Made by a program: the position numbers and the translations under genes. A model generated the notes under the pieces. The model was not told the DNA's origin. It did not search any database and saw only the letters and a list, made by a program, of their open reading frames with translations. A stretch of DNA of 64,000 nucleotides from Ancylomarina salipaludis (GTDB lineage: Bacteria; Bacteroidota; Bacteroidia; Bacteroidales; Marinifilaceae), in assembly GCF_004122035.1 (NCBI RefSeq), contig NZ_SAXA01000002.1, positions 124,001 through 188,000 on the forward strand, written 5' to 3'. Shown here piece after piece: positions 17,755 through 27,685 of the stretch (positions are counted from its first letter, which is position 1; every line of letters starts with the position of its first letter).

Positions 17755-18909
17755 CTATTTGATGTAATCAGCGATCTTTTCTTCAAGAGCTATGCCGTAA
17801 AGATTTTTACCAACAATTTCACCTTTTTGACTGATTAAGTAATTGGCCGGAATTTGTTGAACGTTGAAGTTACGAACAGCTAAACCGCTTCCGTTCTCAA
17901 TATCGCAAACATTTATCCAGTTCAAACCATCTTCTTTTATAGCAGTTTTCCATAGTTTCTCATCCTGATCAACCGAAACCTGATAGATTTCCAAACCTTT
18001 GTTTTTGTATTTCGCATAAATGTTTTTAAGCGTTTTGTTTTGTTTTCTTGAATTTACATCTTGTGAAGCCCAGAAACTTAGGATGATGAATTTTCCATCT
18101 AGTGAATTTAAACTCACTTCAGTTCCTTTAGTACTTTTAAGACTAATGTTGGGATAATTTGTCCCCTTTTCTGCGATCATCTCTTTAACCTTTAAATTGG
18201 TCAATCTGTCCTGCATTGTTTTTAGATTTGCTAAAATCGCTTTGGTGTATTCGTGTTCAGGATACAAGGCTCTCATCGATGAAGCAACAATTTTTGCATA
18301 CTTAATATCAGCGTTCTCATTCAATGTATATGTGTCCTTATCAATTTTCTGATAAAGGGCTAAGTAGCTCGAAAGAGAAGTTGCATTTTTCATGATAAAG
18401 TTTGCTGAGAAATCTCTTTGATCTTGAATAACTTCGATGTATTTAGCTAATAGGTTCTGAGAAATACTGGAGTAGTTTGGATCTGATTTTTTTTCTTTTA
18501 ATTCTTTTTTAATGACATCCAGACTATCTTTTGTTTTAATTAATTTGTCATTCAAATCTTTAACAAAGGCAGAGCCTGTCGATCCTGAAACAATATAGGC
18601 ACTGTTCATATGAGATGCAATCGAGTTGACTTCAACTTCTTCGGTTGGCGTAGTTAAGAGGGTGATAAGTTTTCCATTTGAAAGGCGTAGTAAATAAAAT
18701 TCAGGTTGTGTCGATTTGGTTTTAAAACTGAATTCACCGTCTTTATCAAGTTTGACCGAGTCAATTGTTTCTTTGCTGGCTGTATGAAGTTTATCTAAAT
18801 AAAGAGTGATGCCATCACCTTTTTGTATACGCCCTTTTATTTTAACCGTATTTTCCTGATTACAAGCAAACAGTAGGAGTAGAGGAATTGCAAATAATAG
18901 TTTTTTCAT
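17755..18909 (-). CDS. TlpA/DUF4369-type thioredoxin-fold lipoprotein lacking the CxxC
   Basis: The 384-residue protein has a lipoprotein signal (LLLLFACN, Cys16), an N-terminal DUF4369-like beta domain (about 20-120), a helical middle and a C-terminal TlpA-like thioredoxin fold (about 245-384). In TlpA proteins the active site reads WASWCGPC. Here it reads WASQDVNS, so both cysteines are replaced (Asp284, Ser287), while the cis-Pro loop (QQIPANYLI) is kept. It therefore cannot act as a normal disulfide reductase; a structural or binding role is inferred. It is upstream of lpxH on the same strand. Confidence 0.88.
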   Translation of the reverse strand: MKKLLFAIPLLLLFACNQENTVKIKGRIQKGDGITLYLDKLHTASKETIDSVKLDKDGEFSFKTKSTQPEFYLLRLSNGKLITLLTTPTEEVEVNSIASHMNSAYIVSGSTGSAFVKDLNDKLIKTKDSLDVIKKELKEKKSDPNYSSISQNLLAKYIEVIQDQRDFSANFIMKNATSLSSYLALYQKIDKDTYTLNENADIKYAKIVASSMRALYPEHEYTKAILANLKTMQDRLTNLKVKEMIAEKGTNYPNISLKSTKGTEVSLNSLDGKFIILSFWASQDVNSRKQNKTLKNIYAKYKNKGLEIYQVSVDQDEKLWKTAIKEDGLNWINVCDIENGSGLAVRNFNVQQIPANYLISQKGEIVGKNLYGIALEEKIADYIK

Positions 18910-19173
18910 TTTTATCGTTTTTATGTCTTTTTAATATAACGCATTCTTAATCTGACATTTTAACCTTTAATGCCGATCTGTTTTGGTTATTGGAAAGAGC
19001 TATATTGTTAAAAATTCTTTAGTAATAATTAAAGCCGAAAATAGTAATAATTTCCTGTATTTACACTCAAATTTATCGAACAGATTGAGTTTATAAGTAT
19101 TAATAAATAGAGTTTTGGTAACTAAAAATTGTCATAAAAGATTCGTGTGGCTAAATAATAAAGTTTAATTTTA

Positions 19174-21432
19174 GTGAGAATCGTGAATGAAAACTTATTT
19201 AAAAGACTTATGCAAGAGGCCGTAAATAATAGAAAGTTTGGAACCGCACCCGTTTTTTTTACCGCTATATCAACCATATTGGGAGCTATCTTATTCCTTA
19301 GGTTTGGTTATGCAGTAGGAAGTGTCGGTTTTTGGGGCGTGATTTTAATCATTCTGTTGGGGCATATGGTTACGATACCAACTGCTTTTGCGATTTCTGA
19401 GCTGGCAACCAATAAGCGGGTTGAGGGAGGTGGAGAATATTTTATTATTTCCCGATCGTTTGGGTTAAATATTGGTGCGACAATTGGATTGGCTCTTTTC
19501 TTCTCTCAAGCCATTTCGGTTGCTTTTTATGTAATCGCTTTTACTGAAGCTTTCGAACCTCTTTTTAATTGGGTACAATCCGCTTATAATTTGTCTTTGC
19601 CCAGGCAAGTTGTTTCGGTGCCGGCAATGTTACTTTTGTCCGTTTTGATTTTGAAAAAAGGGGCTAATTTAGGCGTTAAAGCACTTTATTTTGTGGTGGC
19701 TATTCTTTTCATCTCCTTAGTTTTATTCTTCTCTGGAGATACGGCCTATGCCTTGGCTACTGAATCCGGTCTGTTTAATTTTGAATTTCGAAATTCAGCA
19801 GACTTTTATGTGATTTTTGCCATTATTTTTCCGGCTTTTACCGGAATGACTGCGGGTGTTGGGCTTTCCGGAGATTTGAAAAATCCTGCCAAGTCGATTC
19901 CCTGGGGAACAACGGCAGCGACTTTTATTGGTATGATTATTTACGTTTTTGTAGTTTATAAGCTGGCGAGATTTGCCAGTGTAGAGGATTTGCTGGGTAA
20001 TCAATTAATCATGAGTAAAATTGCTATAGGTGGTGCAATTGCTATTCCTTTAGGTTTAGCAGCGTCTACAATTTCTTCGGCATTGGGATCAGTAATGGTG
20101 GCTCCGCGCACCTTGCAGGCACTTTCAGTCGATAGATCGTTGCCATCAAAAGGACTGAATAGGTGGTTGGCTAAAGGTCGTCAAAAAGATGGCGAACCCA
20201 TTAATGCTTCTTTAGTGACCTGTTTGATTGCAATATTCTTTGTTATTCTTGGTGATATTAATGCCGTTGCAGAGGTTATTTCTATGTTTTTTATGGTGAC
20301 TTATGGATCGCTTTGTTTGATTTCTTTTTTGAATCACTTTGGCTCTTCTCCTAGTTATCGACCTTCGTTTAAGTCAAAGTGGTATTTGTCATTGCTGGGT
20401 TTTATCGTTTCAGCTTTAGTCATGTTTAAAATAAATACCATTTATGCTATTCTGGCAATTACGTTAATGGTTCTGATGTATTTGTATATCAACTCTTATC
20501 ACAAAAATAGGAATGGTTTGGCTTCTATATTCTTAAATTCCTTGTACCAACTGAATAGAAATGTGCAGGTTTTTTTACAAAAATCAGGAAAAAAGCGCGT
20601 GCAGGAATGGCGCCCAAGTGCGATTTGTATATCAAAAGATTCTTTTGAACGGGATACAGCGTTTAGGTTATTGAATTGGATTGCTTATAAATATGGTTTT
20701 GGAACTTATTTGCATCGAATTGAAGGGTATTACTCGAAGGCTACTCACGAGCAAGCCAAAAAAGAATTGGATTTGTTGGTGAGTCGGTCAGAGAATGTGG
20801 GGAATCATGTTTTTGTAGATACCATTATTTCACCGTCTTATACTTCTGCAATAGCGCAAGCCATTCAGTTGCCGGGTGTTGCGGGAATGGAAAATAATAT
20901 GGTGATTTTTGAATACGACAAAGAAAATACAGAAAACTTAGATGATATTATCGAAAATTATGCCTTAGCCAATGCGGGTAATTTTGATTTTTGTGTTCTT
21001 GCTAGTTCTAAAAAACGATTTAAAGTTAAATCGGATATTCACATTTGGATAAAACCCAGTGATGCAGATAATGCGAACCTGATGATTTTGTTGAGTTTTA
21101 TTATTGCCGGGCATCCCGATTGGAAAAAAGCAGATATTAAAATATTCAATATCTGTAAAGCAGAACAGGCTGAAGAAACAAGAGCGAGTCTTGATGAAAT
21201 GATTGCTTCGGGGCGCTTGCCAATACGAAGTTCAAATGTTGAAGTTTTGATTGCCCAGGAGGATGTTTCGCCCAAGGTAATGATTAATGAACGCTCGGAA
21301 CATGCCGGTTTGACACTTATTGGGTTTAGGGGAGATATGGTTAAGCACGAAGGTGCTGCTGCGTTTTTAGGTTACGAAAAATTGGGGCATGTTCTTTTCG
21401 TGAATGCGAACTCAAAGAAAGAAATTGGATAG
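19174..21432 (+). CDS. SLC12-like (cation-chloride cotransporter family) permease
   Basis: The roughly 750-residue protein has an APC-superfamily core of about 12 helices (residues 20-450). It begins FGTAPVFFTAISTILGAILFLRFGYAVG, the helix-1 pattern seen in cation-chloride cotransporters, with GGEYFIISRSFG in helix 3. A soluble C-terminal half (about 460-752) resembles the SLC12 C-terminal domain. It may move Cl- with Na+ or K+, or amino acids. The start is uncertain: GTG at 19174 is the longest form and an ATG at 19210 is equally possible. It stands alone upstream of the heptose kinase gene. Confidence 0.8.
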   Translation: MRIVNENLFKRLMQEAVNNRKFGTAPVFFTAISTILGAILFLRFGYAVGSVGFWGVILIILLGHMVTIPTAFAISELATNKRVEGGGEYFIISRSFGLNIGATIGLALFFSQAISVAFYVIAFTEAFEPLFNWVQSAYNLSLPRQVVSVPAMLLLSVLILKKGANLGVKALYFVVAILFISLVLFFSGDTAYALATESGLFNFEFRNSADFYVIFAIIFPAFTGMTAGVGLSGDLKNPAKSIPWGTTAATFIGMIIYVFVVYKLARFASVEDLLGNQLIMSKIAIGGAIAIPLGLAASTISSALGSVMVAPRTLQALSVDRSLPSKGLNRWLAKGRQKDGEPINASLVTCLIAIFFVILGDINAVAEVISMFFMVTYGSLCLISFLNHFGSSPSYRPSFKSKWYLSLLGFIVSALVMFKINTIYAILAITLMVLMYLYINSYHKNRNGLASIFLNSLYQLNRNVQVFLQKSGKKRVQEWRPSAICISKDSFERDTAFRLLNWIAYKYGFGTYLHRIEGYYSKATHEQAKKELDLLVSRSENVGNHVFVDTIISPSYTSAIAQAIQLPGVAGMENNMVIFEYDKENTENLDDIIENYALANAGNFDFCVLASSKKRFKVKSDIHIWIKPSDADNANLMILLSFIIAGHPDWKKADIKIFNICKAEQAEETRASLDEMIASGRLPIRSSNVEVLIAQEDVSPKVMINERSEHAGLTLIGFRGDMVKHEGAAAFLGYEKLGHVLFVNANSKKEIG

Positions 21433-21520
21433 ATTTTCTTTCAAATGGGTTCAAACTGGATGAATCTCTTAAAAAAAACTAAAGGCACGTCTTGGCTATT
21501 TTTAAAGATTTGAATTTGTT

Positions 21521-21528
21521 TATCTTTG
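21521..21528 (+). promoter_or_regulatory. candidate -7 promoter element of the heptose kinase gene
   Basis: TATCTTTG matches TAnnTTTG. No TTTG element is visible at the usual distance. Its position overlaps a possible TTG start at 21526, which argues for the GTG start at 21556. Confidence 0.5.
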
Positions 21529-21555
21529 TTGGGAAAACAAATAAAAATACCGCTT

Positions 21556-22557
21556 GTGAATAAATCCGAATTGAATCGTATTTTCGAATCCTTCTCCGAT
21601 TACAATATTCTTATTATAGGTGATGTTATGGTAGATGCTTATGCCTGGGGCAAGGTTGATCGTATTTCACCAGAAGCTCCTGTGCCAATATTTTCATGTT
21701 CAAGCCGTGAAAACAGATTGGGAGGTGCAGCCAATGTTGCTTTGAATATCAAATCACTTGGAGCTAATCCCATATTGTGTTCTGTAATTGGTAATGATGC
21801 CAGGGGAAAAGATTTTGTTAAACTTTTGTCAGAAATTCAGCAGGAACAATCGGGTATTGTTGTGAGTTCGCATCGAAGAACAACAGTTAAAACCCGATTT
21901 ATTAGTAACAATCAGCATGTAATTCGTATCGACGAAGAGGATACACATGAGTTGGCTGATGAGACTGAAACGGATTTTATTGAGCATGTTCTGAATATAA
22001 TAGATAGTCAGAAAATACATGCCATTGTTTTTGAAGATTACGACAAGGGATTGATTACAAAGAAATTGATTGAAACGATTACCGAAAAGGCCAAGCAAAT
22101 GGCTATCCCTGTTTTGGTTGATCCTAAAAAACGCCATTATTCCGATTACAAAAATGTGACTTTATTTAAACCGAATTTTAAGGAATTCCTTGAAGGATCG
22201 AATTTGAGTTTGGAAAAAGGCGATTTTGATGGTTTATTTAGAGCCGCAAAACAATTTCAATCCGAAATGGGCGTTGATAAGTTGTTGATAACATTATCTG
22301 AATTAGGTGTTTTCATCAGTAACGAGAATACTTTTGAGCATATTCCTGCAGTTGTCCGAAAAATCGCAGATGTGTCAGGAGCAGGTGATACTGTAATTTC
22401 AGTGGCTACACTTTGTTTGACAGCAGGTATGAATGCGGCTGAAATCGCTGCGATTTCGAATTTGGCAGGCGGTCTTGTTTGTGAAATTCCTGTGGTGGTT
22501 CCAATCGATAAAGAGCAATTGTTGAGAGAGAGTCTGAAACTTTATTCAGAAAATTAG
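21556..22557 (+). CDS. PfkB family D-glycero-beta-D-manno-heptose 7-phosphate kinase (RfaE1/HldA type)
   Basis: The protein of about 333 residues is a ribokinase-fold kinase with the early IIGDVMVDAYAWGKVDRISPEAPVP segment typical of the HldE kinase domain, GGAANVALN, and the catalytic GAGDT loop near the C-terminus. It makes heptose 1,7-bisphosphate for LPS inner-core ADP-heptose. The adenylyltransferase half of E. coli HldE is absent, as in split systems. The frame is open from a TTG at 21526, but that codon overlaps a promoter-like TATCTTTG, so GTG at 21556 is chosen. Confidence 0.85.
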   Translation: MNKSELNRIFESFSDYNILIIGDVMVDAYAWGKVDRISPEAPVPIFSCSSRENRLGGAANVALNIKSLGANPILCSVIGNDARGKDFVKLLSEIQQEQSGIVVSSHRRTTVKTRFISNNQHVIRIDEEDTHELADETETDFIEHVLNIIDSQKIHAIVFEDYDKGLITKKLIETITEKAKQMAIPVLVDPKKRHYSDYKNVTLFKPNFKEFLEGSNLSLEKGDFDGLFRAAKQFQSEMGVDKLLITLSELGVFISNENTFEHIPAVVRKIADVSGAGDTVISVATLCLTAGMNAAEIAAISNLAGGLVCEIPVVVPIDKEQLLRESLKLYSEN

Positions 22558-22638
22558 GGCATTTCAAATTGTTTATAACTTGATGCTTATTTTTAATAAG
22601 TCTGAGTGTATCCGGATTTTAAATGTCTTATAAAATAT

Positions 22639-22646
22639 TATCTTTG
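22639..22646 (+). promoter_or_regulatory. candidate -7 promoter element of parA
   Basis: TATCTTTG fits TAnnTTTG; no clear -33 TTTG. It would leave a leader of about 140 nt before the parA ATG. Confidence 0.45.
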
Positions 22647-22794
22647 AAACTATTGAAATTCTGAACTGATAAGACTGGGATGTAAGAGATTATACTTAGT
22701 TGAATTTTAGTTCTGTTGTGCTGAAAGTAAGTGTTGTATCTACAATGGAGAGGTGAATCGTATTCGTTATCTCTGAATAAAATGGGAATTGTTT

Positions 22795-23598
22795 ATGGCT
22801 AAAATAATCGCTCTTGCAAATCAAAAAGGTGGTGTTGGAAAAACAACAACAGCTATCAATTTAGCATCCAGTCTTGCCGTTTTGGAACATCGTGTTCTTA
22901 TCGTTGATGCCGATCCACAGGCGAATGCAACATCGGGTTATGGTTTTGATGTTCGTGCTATTGAGAATAGCCTGTATGAGTGTATTGTTGATGGTACTAA
23001 TCCGCGAGAGGCAATTCTTAAAACAGATATGGAAGGTTTGGATATTCTTCCTTCACATATCGATTTGGTTGGAGCCGAAATTGAGATGTTGAATTTGGCT
23101 AATCGTGAAAAAATCCTTTTGAATGTATTGAATACCCTTCGTGATGATTACGATTATATTCTCATCGACTGTTCGCCTTCTTTGGGATTGATCACTGTGA
23201 ATGCATTAACGGCTGCCGATTCAATTTTAATTCCTGTTCAATGTGAATATTTCGCACTTGAAGGATTAGGGAAACTTTTAAATACAATCAAGATTATTCA
23301 GAGTCGATTGAATCCGGAGTTGGAAATCGAAGGTTTCTTGTTAACCATGTATGATAGTCGATTACGTTTATCAAATCAGGTGGTGAGTGAAGTGAAAAAG
23401 CATTTTCAGGATATGGTTTTCGAAACCATTATTCAGCGTAATACAAAATTGGGAGAGGCGCCATCTTACGGAAAGCCTGCTATTTTATACGATGCAGAAT
23501 CTAACGGAGCAATTAATTATTTGAATTTAGCTCGTGAGCTGGTAGAAAATAATGCTGAAGTTGAAGAGCAACAACAGGAGAACGAAATTGAGCAATAA
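22795..23598 (+). CDS. parA: chromosome partitioning ATPase ParA
   Basis: The 267-residue protein is a Soj/ParA ATPase with the deviant Walker A KGGVGKTT near the N-terminus, DADPQANAT (Walker A') and [11 protein letters not shown] (Walker B). It drives chromosome segregation with ParB on the nucleoid. The ATG at 22795 gives the usual start [13 protein letters not shown]; a TTG two codons earlier is less likely. parB follows after 57 bases. Confidence 0.96.
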   Translation: MAKIIALANQKGGVGKTTTAINLASSLAVLEHRVLIVDADPQANATSGYGFDVRAIENSLYECIVDGTNPREAILKTDMEGLDILPSHIDLVGAEIEMLNLANREKILLNVLNTLRDDYDYILIDCSPSLGLITVNALTAADSILIPVQCEYFALEGLGKLLNTIKIIQSRLNPELEIEGFLLTMYDSRLRLSNQVVSEVKKHFQDMVFETIIQRNTKLGEAPSYGKPAILYDAESNGAINYLNLARELVENNAEVEEQQQENEIEQ

Positions 23599-23655
23599 GA
23601 AAATGCGATTCGATTGTGATCATATGGTCGAGTTCATATTTTATAATGATATATT

Positions 23656-24540
23656 ATGGTAAAAAAGAGTGCATTAGGTAGAGGTTTAGGTGCTTTAATT
23701 GATGATAGAGATGATATTCAAACGCGTTCGTCACGACAGGAGCATGACCTTAGCAACGAAATTGAACTATCTAAAATTGAAGTGAACCCGTTTCAGCCAC
23801 GAACTCAATTTGATGAGGAGGCATTAAACGAATTGGCAAAATCGATTAAAGAAATTGGTATAGTTCAGCCTATCACTGTTCGAAAACTTAATAGCAATTC
23901 ATTTCAGCTTATTGCCGGGGAACGTCGATTTAGAGCATCGAAAATTGCGGGTTTAACTAAAATTCCAGCTTACGTTCGTCTTGCCGAAGATGATAAGATG
24001 CTTGAAATGGCTTTGGTTGAGAATATTCAGCGTGAAGATCTTGACTCTATTGAAGTTGCCATTTCGTACCAACGTTTGATTGACGAATGCGATTTGACTC
24101 AAGAGAGTTTGAGTGATCGTGTTGGGAAAAAACGTTCAACTATTTCAAACTATTTACGTCTGCTAAAACTTCCTGCTGAAATTCAGAAAGGGATTCGTGA
24201 AAAACTGATTCTAATGGGACATGCTCGTGCACTTGTTAATGTTGAAAGCATCGAGTCTCAATTGTCGATTTTTAAAATGGCAGTGGATCAGGAACTTTCT
24301 GTAAGAAAAATTGAGGAACTGGTTCGCGAAGCGAATAATGGTAGTCCGGTAAAAGAAAAGGCTGGTCCAACTCGTTTGGCTGAAGAATACGAAAGCCTTA
24401 AGGAGCATTTATCGAAGCATTTTGATTCTAAAATTGATTTGAAACGCAACGATAAAGGAAAAGGAAAAATTATTATTCCTTTTAAATCTGATGATGATTT
24501 GGAGCGCATATTAGGCGTTCTCGACCAGATGAAATCATAA
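23656..24540 (+). CDS. parB: chromosome partitioning protein ParB
   Basis: The 294-residue protein begins with the typical KKSALGRGLGALI, then the ParB/Srx domain (IEVNPFQPR near residue 44, GERRFRAS near 92, and ENIQREDLD near 124), a helix-turn-helix region (about 140-200) and a C-terminal dimerisation domain. It binds parS and uses CTP to form clamps. No consensus parS site was noticed within the window. Confidence 0.96.
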   Translation: MVKKSALGRGLGALIDDRDDIQTRSSRQEHDLSNEIELSKIEVNPFQPRTQFDEEALNELAKSIKEIGIVQPITVRKLNSNSFQLIAGERRFRASKIAGLTKIPAYVRLAEDDKMLEMALVENIQREDLDSIEVAISYQRLIDECDLTQESLSDRVGKKRSTISNYLRLLKLPAEIQKGIREKLILMGHARALVNVESIESQLSIFKMAVDQELSVRKIEELVREANNGSPVKEKAGPTRLAEEYESLKEHLSKHFDSKIDLKRNDKGKGKIIIPFKSDDDLERILGVLDQMKS

Positions 24541-24563
24541 CTAAAACTCAAAAAAATACGATT

Positions 24564-25217
24564 TTGAATAAGTTAAAAACACTTCTTTTATTTGTAGTAG
24601 TGTGTTTTGTTGTGCTAATTTCCGGACAAAATGTACAAGCACAAAAAATAGAATCTGATTCTGTTTACACTCCTATTAAAATAAAGGAACATTCGCCACA
24701 TAAAGCGACAATATACTCGGCTATTTTTCCAGGCTTGGGCCAAATTTATAATCGAAAATACTGGAAACTACCTATCCTTTATGGTGGTATTGGGGTGACC
24801 CTTTATGCGATTGGTTGGAATTCCACACAGTACAATGATTATAAGAATGGTTATATCGATTTAACAAAGTATTTGGAATATAAAAATCAGCCCGAAGGAG
24901 GAACCATTGAAGAACCCAGTTCTAAACGGTATGAAAAATTAATTGGAGATTTTGATTTTGTGAATTCAACTGCTAGAGAGGATGATTGGTATAAAACAAG
25001 ACTTAAAAATGGTAAAGACAAGTACAAACACGATAGAGACTTGAGTTATATTATTTTGGTTGGTGTTTATGTGTTGAATATTATCGATGCAACTGTTGAT
25101 GCTCATTTTACGAATTTTAATATCAACGATGATTTGAGCATGACTGTTCAACCCAAAATGAACTATTCACCTGTTTCAGGTAATACGTTAGGTCTTTCCT
25201 GTCGGATTAATTTTTAG
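24564..25217 (+). CDS. DUF5683 domain exported/membrane protein
   Basis: The 217-residue protein has a signal peptide or anchor (residues 7-25) ending near VQAQ. The DUF5683 core follows: HKATIYSAIFPGLGQIYNRKYWKLPILYGG, with membrane segments near 65-85 and 160-180. Start codon is TTG; no in-frame ATG is better. Function is unknown. In Bacteroidota the family is often found after parAB, as here, with MltD-like transglycosylase downstream, suggesting a link to envelope growth. Confidence 0.85.
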   Translation: MNKLKTLLLFVVVCFVVLISGQNVQAQKIESDSVYTPIKIKEHSPHKATIYSAIFPGLGQIYNRKYWKLPILYGGIGVTLYAIGWNSTQYNDYKNGYIDLTKYLEYKNQPEGGTIEEPSSKRYEKLIGDFDFVNSTAREDDWYKTRLKNGKDKYKHDRDLSYIILVGVYVLNIIDATVDAHFTNFNINDDLSMTVQPKMNYSPVSGNTLGLSCRINF

Positions 25218-25245
25218 TGACATATAATTTCAAAATCTGAAATAT

Positions 25246-25782
25246 ATGAGTATAATCTTAAGTCTTTTTTTTCTTGTTATCATGAACTTATCTGTTATTG
25301 CTCAGGATAAGTTGATTGTATTGCACCCGGTTGTGGGTGATACAATAGATAAGTATGAACAAAGAAACTTTGTGTTGTTTTCAGATATTCTTGATCAAAA
25401 TTTTATTTCTGCAACAATCCATTGTGAGAATGCAAAATACGTGATGCATATCAATTCTGTTTTGGGTTTTAAGCTTGTTGATATTAAAGAAGAGGATGTT
25501 GTAGAGAATTCGAATCATGTTGATAAGCTTGTCAAATATTTCAAATCTCTTATTGGTAAGAAAGATTCGTTGGATTTTGAAACTACTTCTAGCTTACCTA
25601 TGAGTGTGCCTGAGATTTTAAATGATGCTCAAAAAAGAAATATTGCAAAAGAGGCGAGAAGGTATTTTGATTTGAATCAGGATGCAGTTCAATTAGGCTT
25701 GTCAGGTTTAGATAAGGAGAATTATATTAAAATAAATAGTAAGACTTGGGTCGCTAAGACTTTATTTGAGATTGTAAAATAG
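25246..25782 (+). CDS. exported protein of unknown function
   Basis: I do not recognise the family. The 178-residue protein has a signal peptide (residues 2-19, cleavage near VIAQ). The mature part has a beta-rich first half (IVLHPVVGDTIDKYEQRNFVLF) and a helical second half (LNDAQKRNIAKEARRYFDLNQDA). It lies 28 bases after the DUF5683 gene and before the MltD-like gene on the same strand, so an envelope role is possible. Confidence 0.7.
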   Translation: MSIILSLFFLVIMNLSVIAQDKLIVLHPVVGDTIDKYEQRNFVLFSDILDQNFISATIHCENAKYVMHINSVLGFKLVDIKEEDVVENSNHVDKLVKYFKSLIGKKDSLDFETTSSLPMSVPEILNDAQKRNIAKEARRYFDLNQDAVQLGLSGLDKENYIKINSKTWVAKTLFEIVK

Positions 25783-25911
25783 TTGAGGATTATACACTTT
25801 TTAGAATGAATGGCGCAATAAAATTTGCTAGGATGCGTATAATTAAGAGTGCGTGAGGCACCATTTTTAATTTGAATTCTATTTTGATAATAGAGAAGAA
25901 GAAAGAAAAAT

Positions 25912-27612
25912 ATGAAATTTAAATATTCCCTTTATTCATTGGCTCTGATTGCAAGCATGGCTTGTTCTACGAGTAAAACTGTTGTAGACAACTCGTCTGC
26001 AAATGAAGAAAATCCTGAAATTTTCGCTCAGGAAAGTGAAGTAGAAAATCCGGTTATTGATGAAGAGGATATGACTCCTGCCGTTGAAAAAGACTCTTTG
26101 GCTTTTCTGAAAATAAATCCTGTGGATGTTCGTTGGGATCTCAACGATAGTATTCAGCCCGAATTTAAAAGTAATTTGGATAAACTGGTTAATTCGTGGT
26201 ATGCGCAAAATACGTTTAAAACCAAAGAATATGAGGCGCCTGAAGAAGCTTACGTAAAAGAAAATCTTGCTGATTCGGTTTATATCAAGCGTATAGAATC
26301 AATACCTTCTATGTTCGATTTATCGTATAATAAAATTGTACGAAATTATATTGAACTTTATACTCAGCGAAGAAGAAAGCAGGTTGAGATTATGATGGGA
26401 ATGTCGGAGTATTATTTCCCAATCTTCGAAGAAATTCTCGATAAAGAAGGCTTACCTCTTGAGTTGAAATATCTTCCGATTATTGAATCCGCTCTTAATC
26501 CTAAAGCCTTATCCCGAGCGGGTGCGTGTGGTTTGTGGCAGTTTATGTATTCAACCGGTCGAATGTATAAGCTGGAAGTGAACTCCTTTGTTGACGAGCG
26601 TCGCGATCCTGTAAAATCGAGTTATGCTGCGGCTAAATTTTTAAAGGATTTGTATAAGATGTATGGCAATTGGCCATTGGTGATTGCTGCCTACAATTGC
26701 GGTCCGGGTAATGTGAATAAAGCTATTCGCCGAAGCGGTGGAAAAAAGAACTATTGGGATATTTATTACCGATTACCTAAAGAAACGAGGGGTTATGTGC
26801 CTGCTTTTATTGCGGCATTGTATTCGTTCAATTTTCATGAAGAACATGGCCTGTATCCTCGTCCTAATCAATTTCCTGAGGTTTGCGATACATTGATGAT
26901 ACAGGAGCAATTGCATTTTGATCAGATTGCTCAGTTTACAAAGGTTTCGAAAGATAAATTGCGTGAGTTAAATCCACAGTATCGTGCTGATATCATTCCG
27001 GCTCTAAATAAGTCCTATTCTTTGAAAGTTCCTTTCGAAGCAGCAATGGAATTTATCGATAATCAGGATTCAATAACTTCATATAAGAAGGATTATTATT
27101 TCAATCTAAAAGATAAGGTTGTTAATCCACGTGACAGATATCAGAAATTTGCTCATGTTGCTCCTACAGGAAAAACAAAGATTTATTATAAGGTAAGATC
27201 TGGTGATGCTGTTGGTTTGATTGCATCGTGGTTTCATGTCAGACCTTCAGATCTAAGATATTGGAACAATATCAGAAGAAATATGATTCGTGTTGGGCAG
27301 AATTTGGCGGTGTATGTTCCAAAGTCTAAGGCTGAATTTTACAGATCCTTTAACTCGATGTCAAAAGGGCAGAAGCAGGCTACTTTAGGAAAAAACTATG
27401 TCGCCAGAACCAATTCAGTAAACAGTGTTCGCGAAACAAGTTCGGCTAGTGGTGATTACGTTTATTATACGGTTCGTAAGAATGATAATTTTTGGACTAT
27501 TGCTAAGAAATTTCCCGGCGTATCGAATTATGATATCATGAGAATTAATAATATCAAGGATGCCCGTAGTTTAAAAGTTGGACAGAAATTAAAGATTAAA
27601 CTGAGAAGTTAA
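25912..27612 (+). CDS. lytic murein transglycosylase with two LysM domains (MltD-like)
   Basis: The 566-residue lipoprotein (SMACST, Cys18) has an SLT domain at about 165-300 with the catalytic Glu in PIIESALNPKA, followed by RAGACGLWQFM and AAYNCGPGNV. Two LysM modules follow near 420-465 (VRSGDAVGLIASWF) and 515-562 (VRKNDNFWTIAKKF). It cuts glycan strands of peptidoglycan with 1,6-anhydro product at the outer membrane inner face. It ends at a bidirectional terminator. Confidence 0.93.
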   Translation: MKFKYSLYSLALIASMACSTSKTVVDNSSANEENPEIFAQESEVENPVIDEEDMTPAVEKDSLAFLKINPVDVRWDLNDSIQPEFKSNLDKLVNSWYAQNTFKTKEYEAPEEAYVKENLADSVYIKRIESIPSMFDLSYNKIVRNYIELYTQRRRKQVEIMMGMSEYYFPIFEEILDKEGLPLELKYLPIIESALNPKALSRAGACGLWQFMYSTGRMYKLEVNSFVDERRDPVKSSYAAAKFLKDLYKMYGNWPLVIAAYNCGPGNVNKAIRRSGGKKNYWDIYYRLPKETRGYVPAFIAALYSFNFHEEHGLYPRPNQFPEVCDTLMIQEQLHFDQIAQFTKVSKDKLRELNPQYRADIIPALNKSYSLKVPFEAAMEFIDNQDSITSYKKDYYFNLKDKVVNPRDRYQKFAHVAPTGKTKIYYKVRSGDAVGLIASWFHVRPSDLRYWNNIRRNMIRVGQNLAVYVPKSKAEFYRSFNSMSKGQKQATLGKNYVARTNSVNSVRETSSASGDYVYYTVRKNDNFWTIAKKFPGVSNYDIMRINNIKDARSLKVGQKLKIKLRS

Positions 27613-27633
27613 TCTTTTAAGATATTAAAAAAG

Positions 27634-27667
27634 AAAAGCCATTAGATCTATGATCTAATGGCTTTTT
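27634..27667. terminator. bidirectional terminator between mltD-like gene and DAHP synthase
   Basis: A perfect 15-bp stem (27634-27648 with 27652-27666) and 3-nt loop, with A-run and T-run flanks; it serves both converging genes. Confidence 0.9.
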
Positions 27668-27685
27668 CTGTATAGTAGTGTTCGC

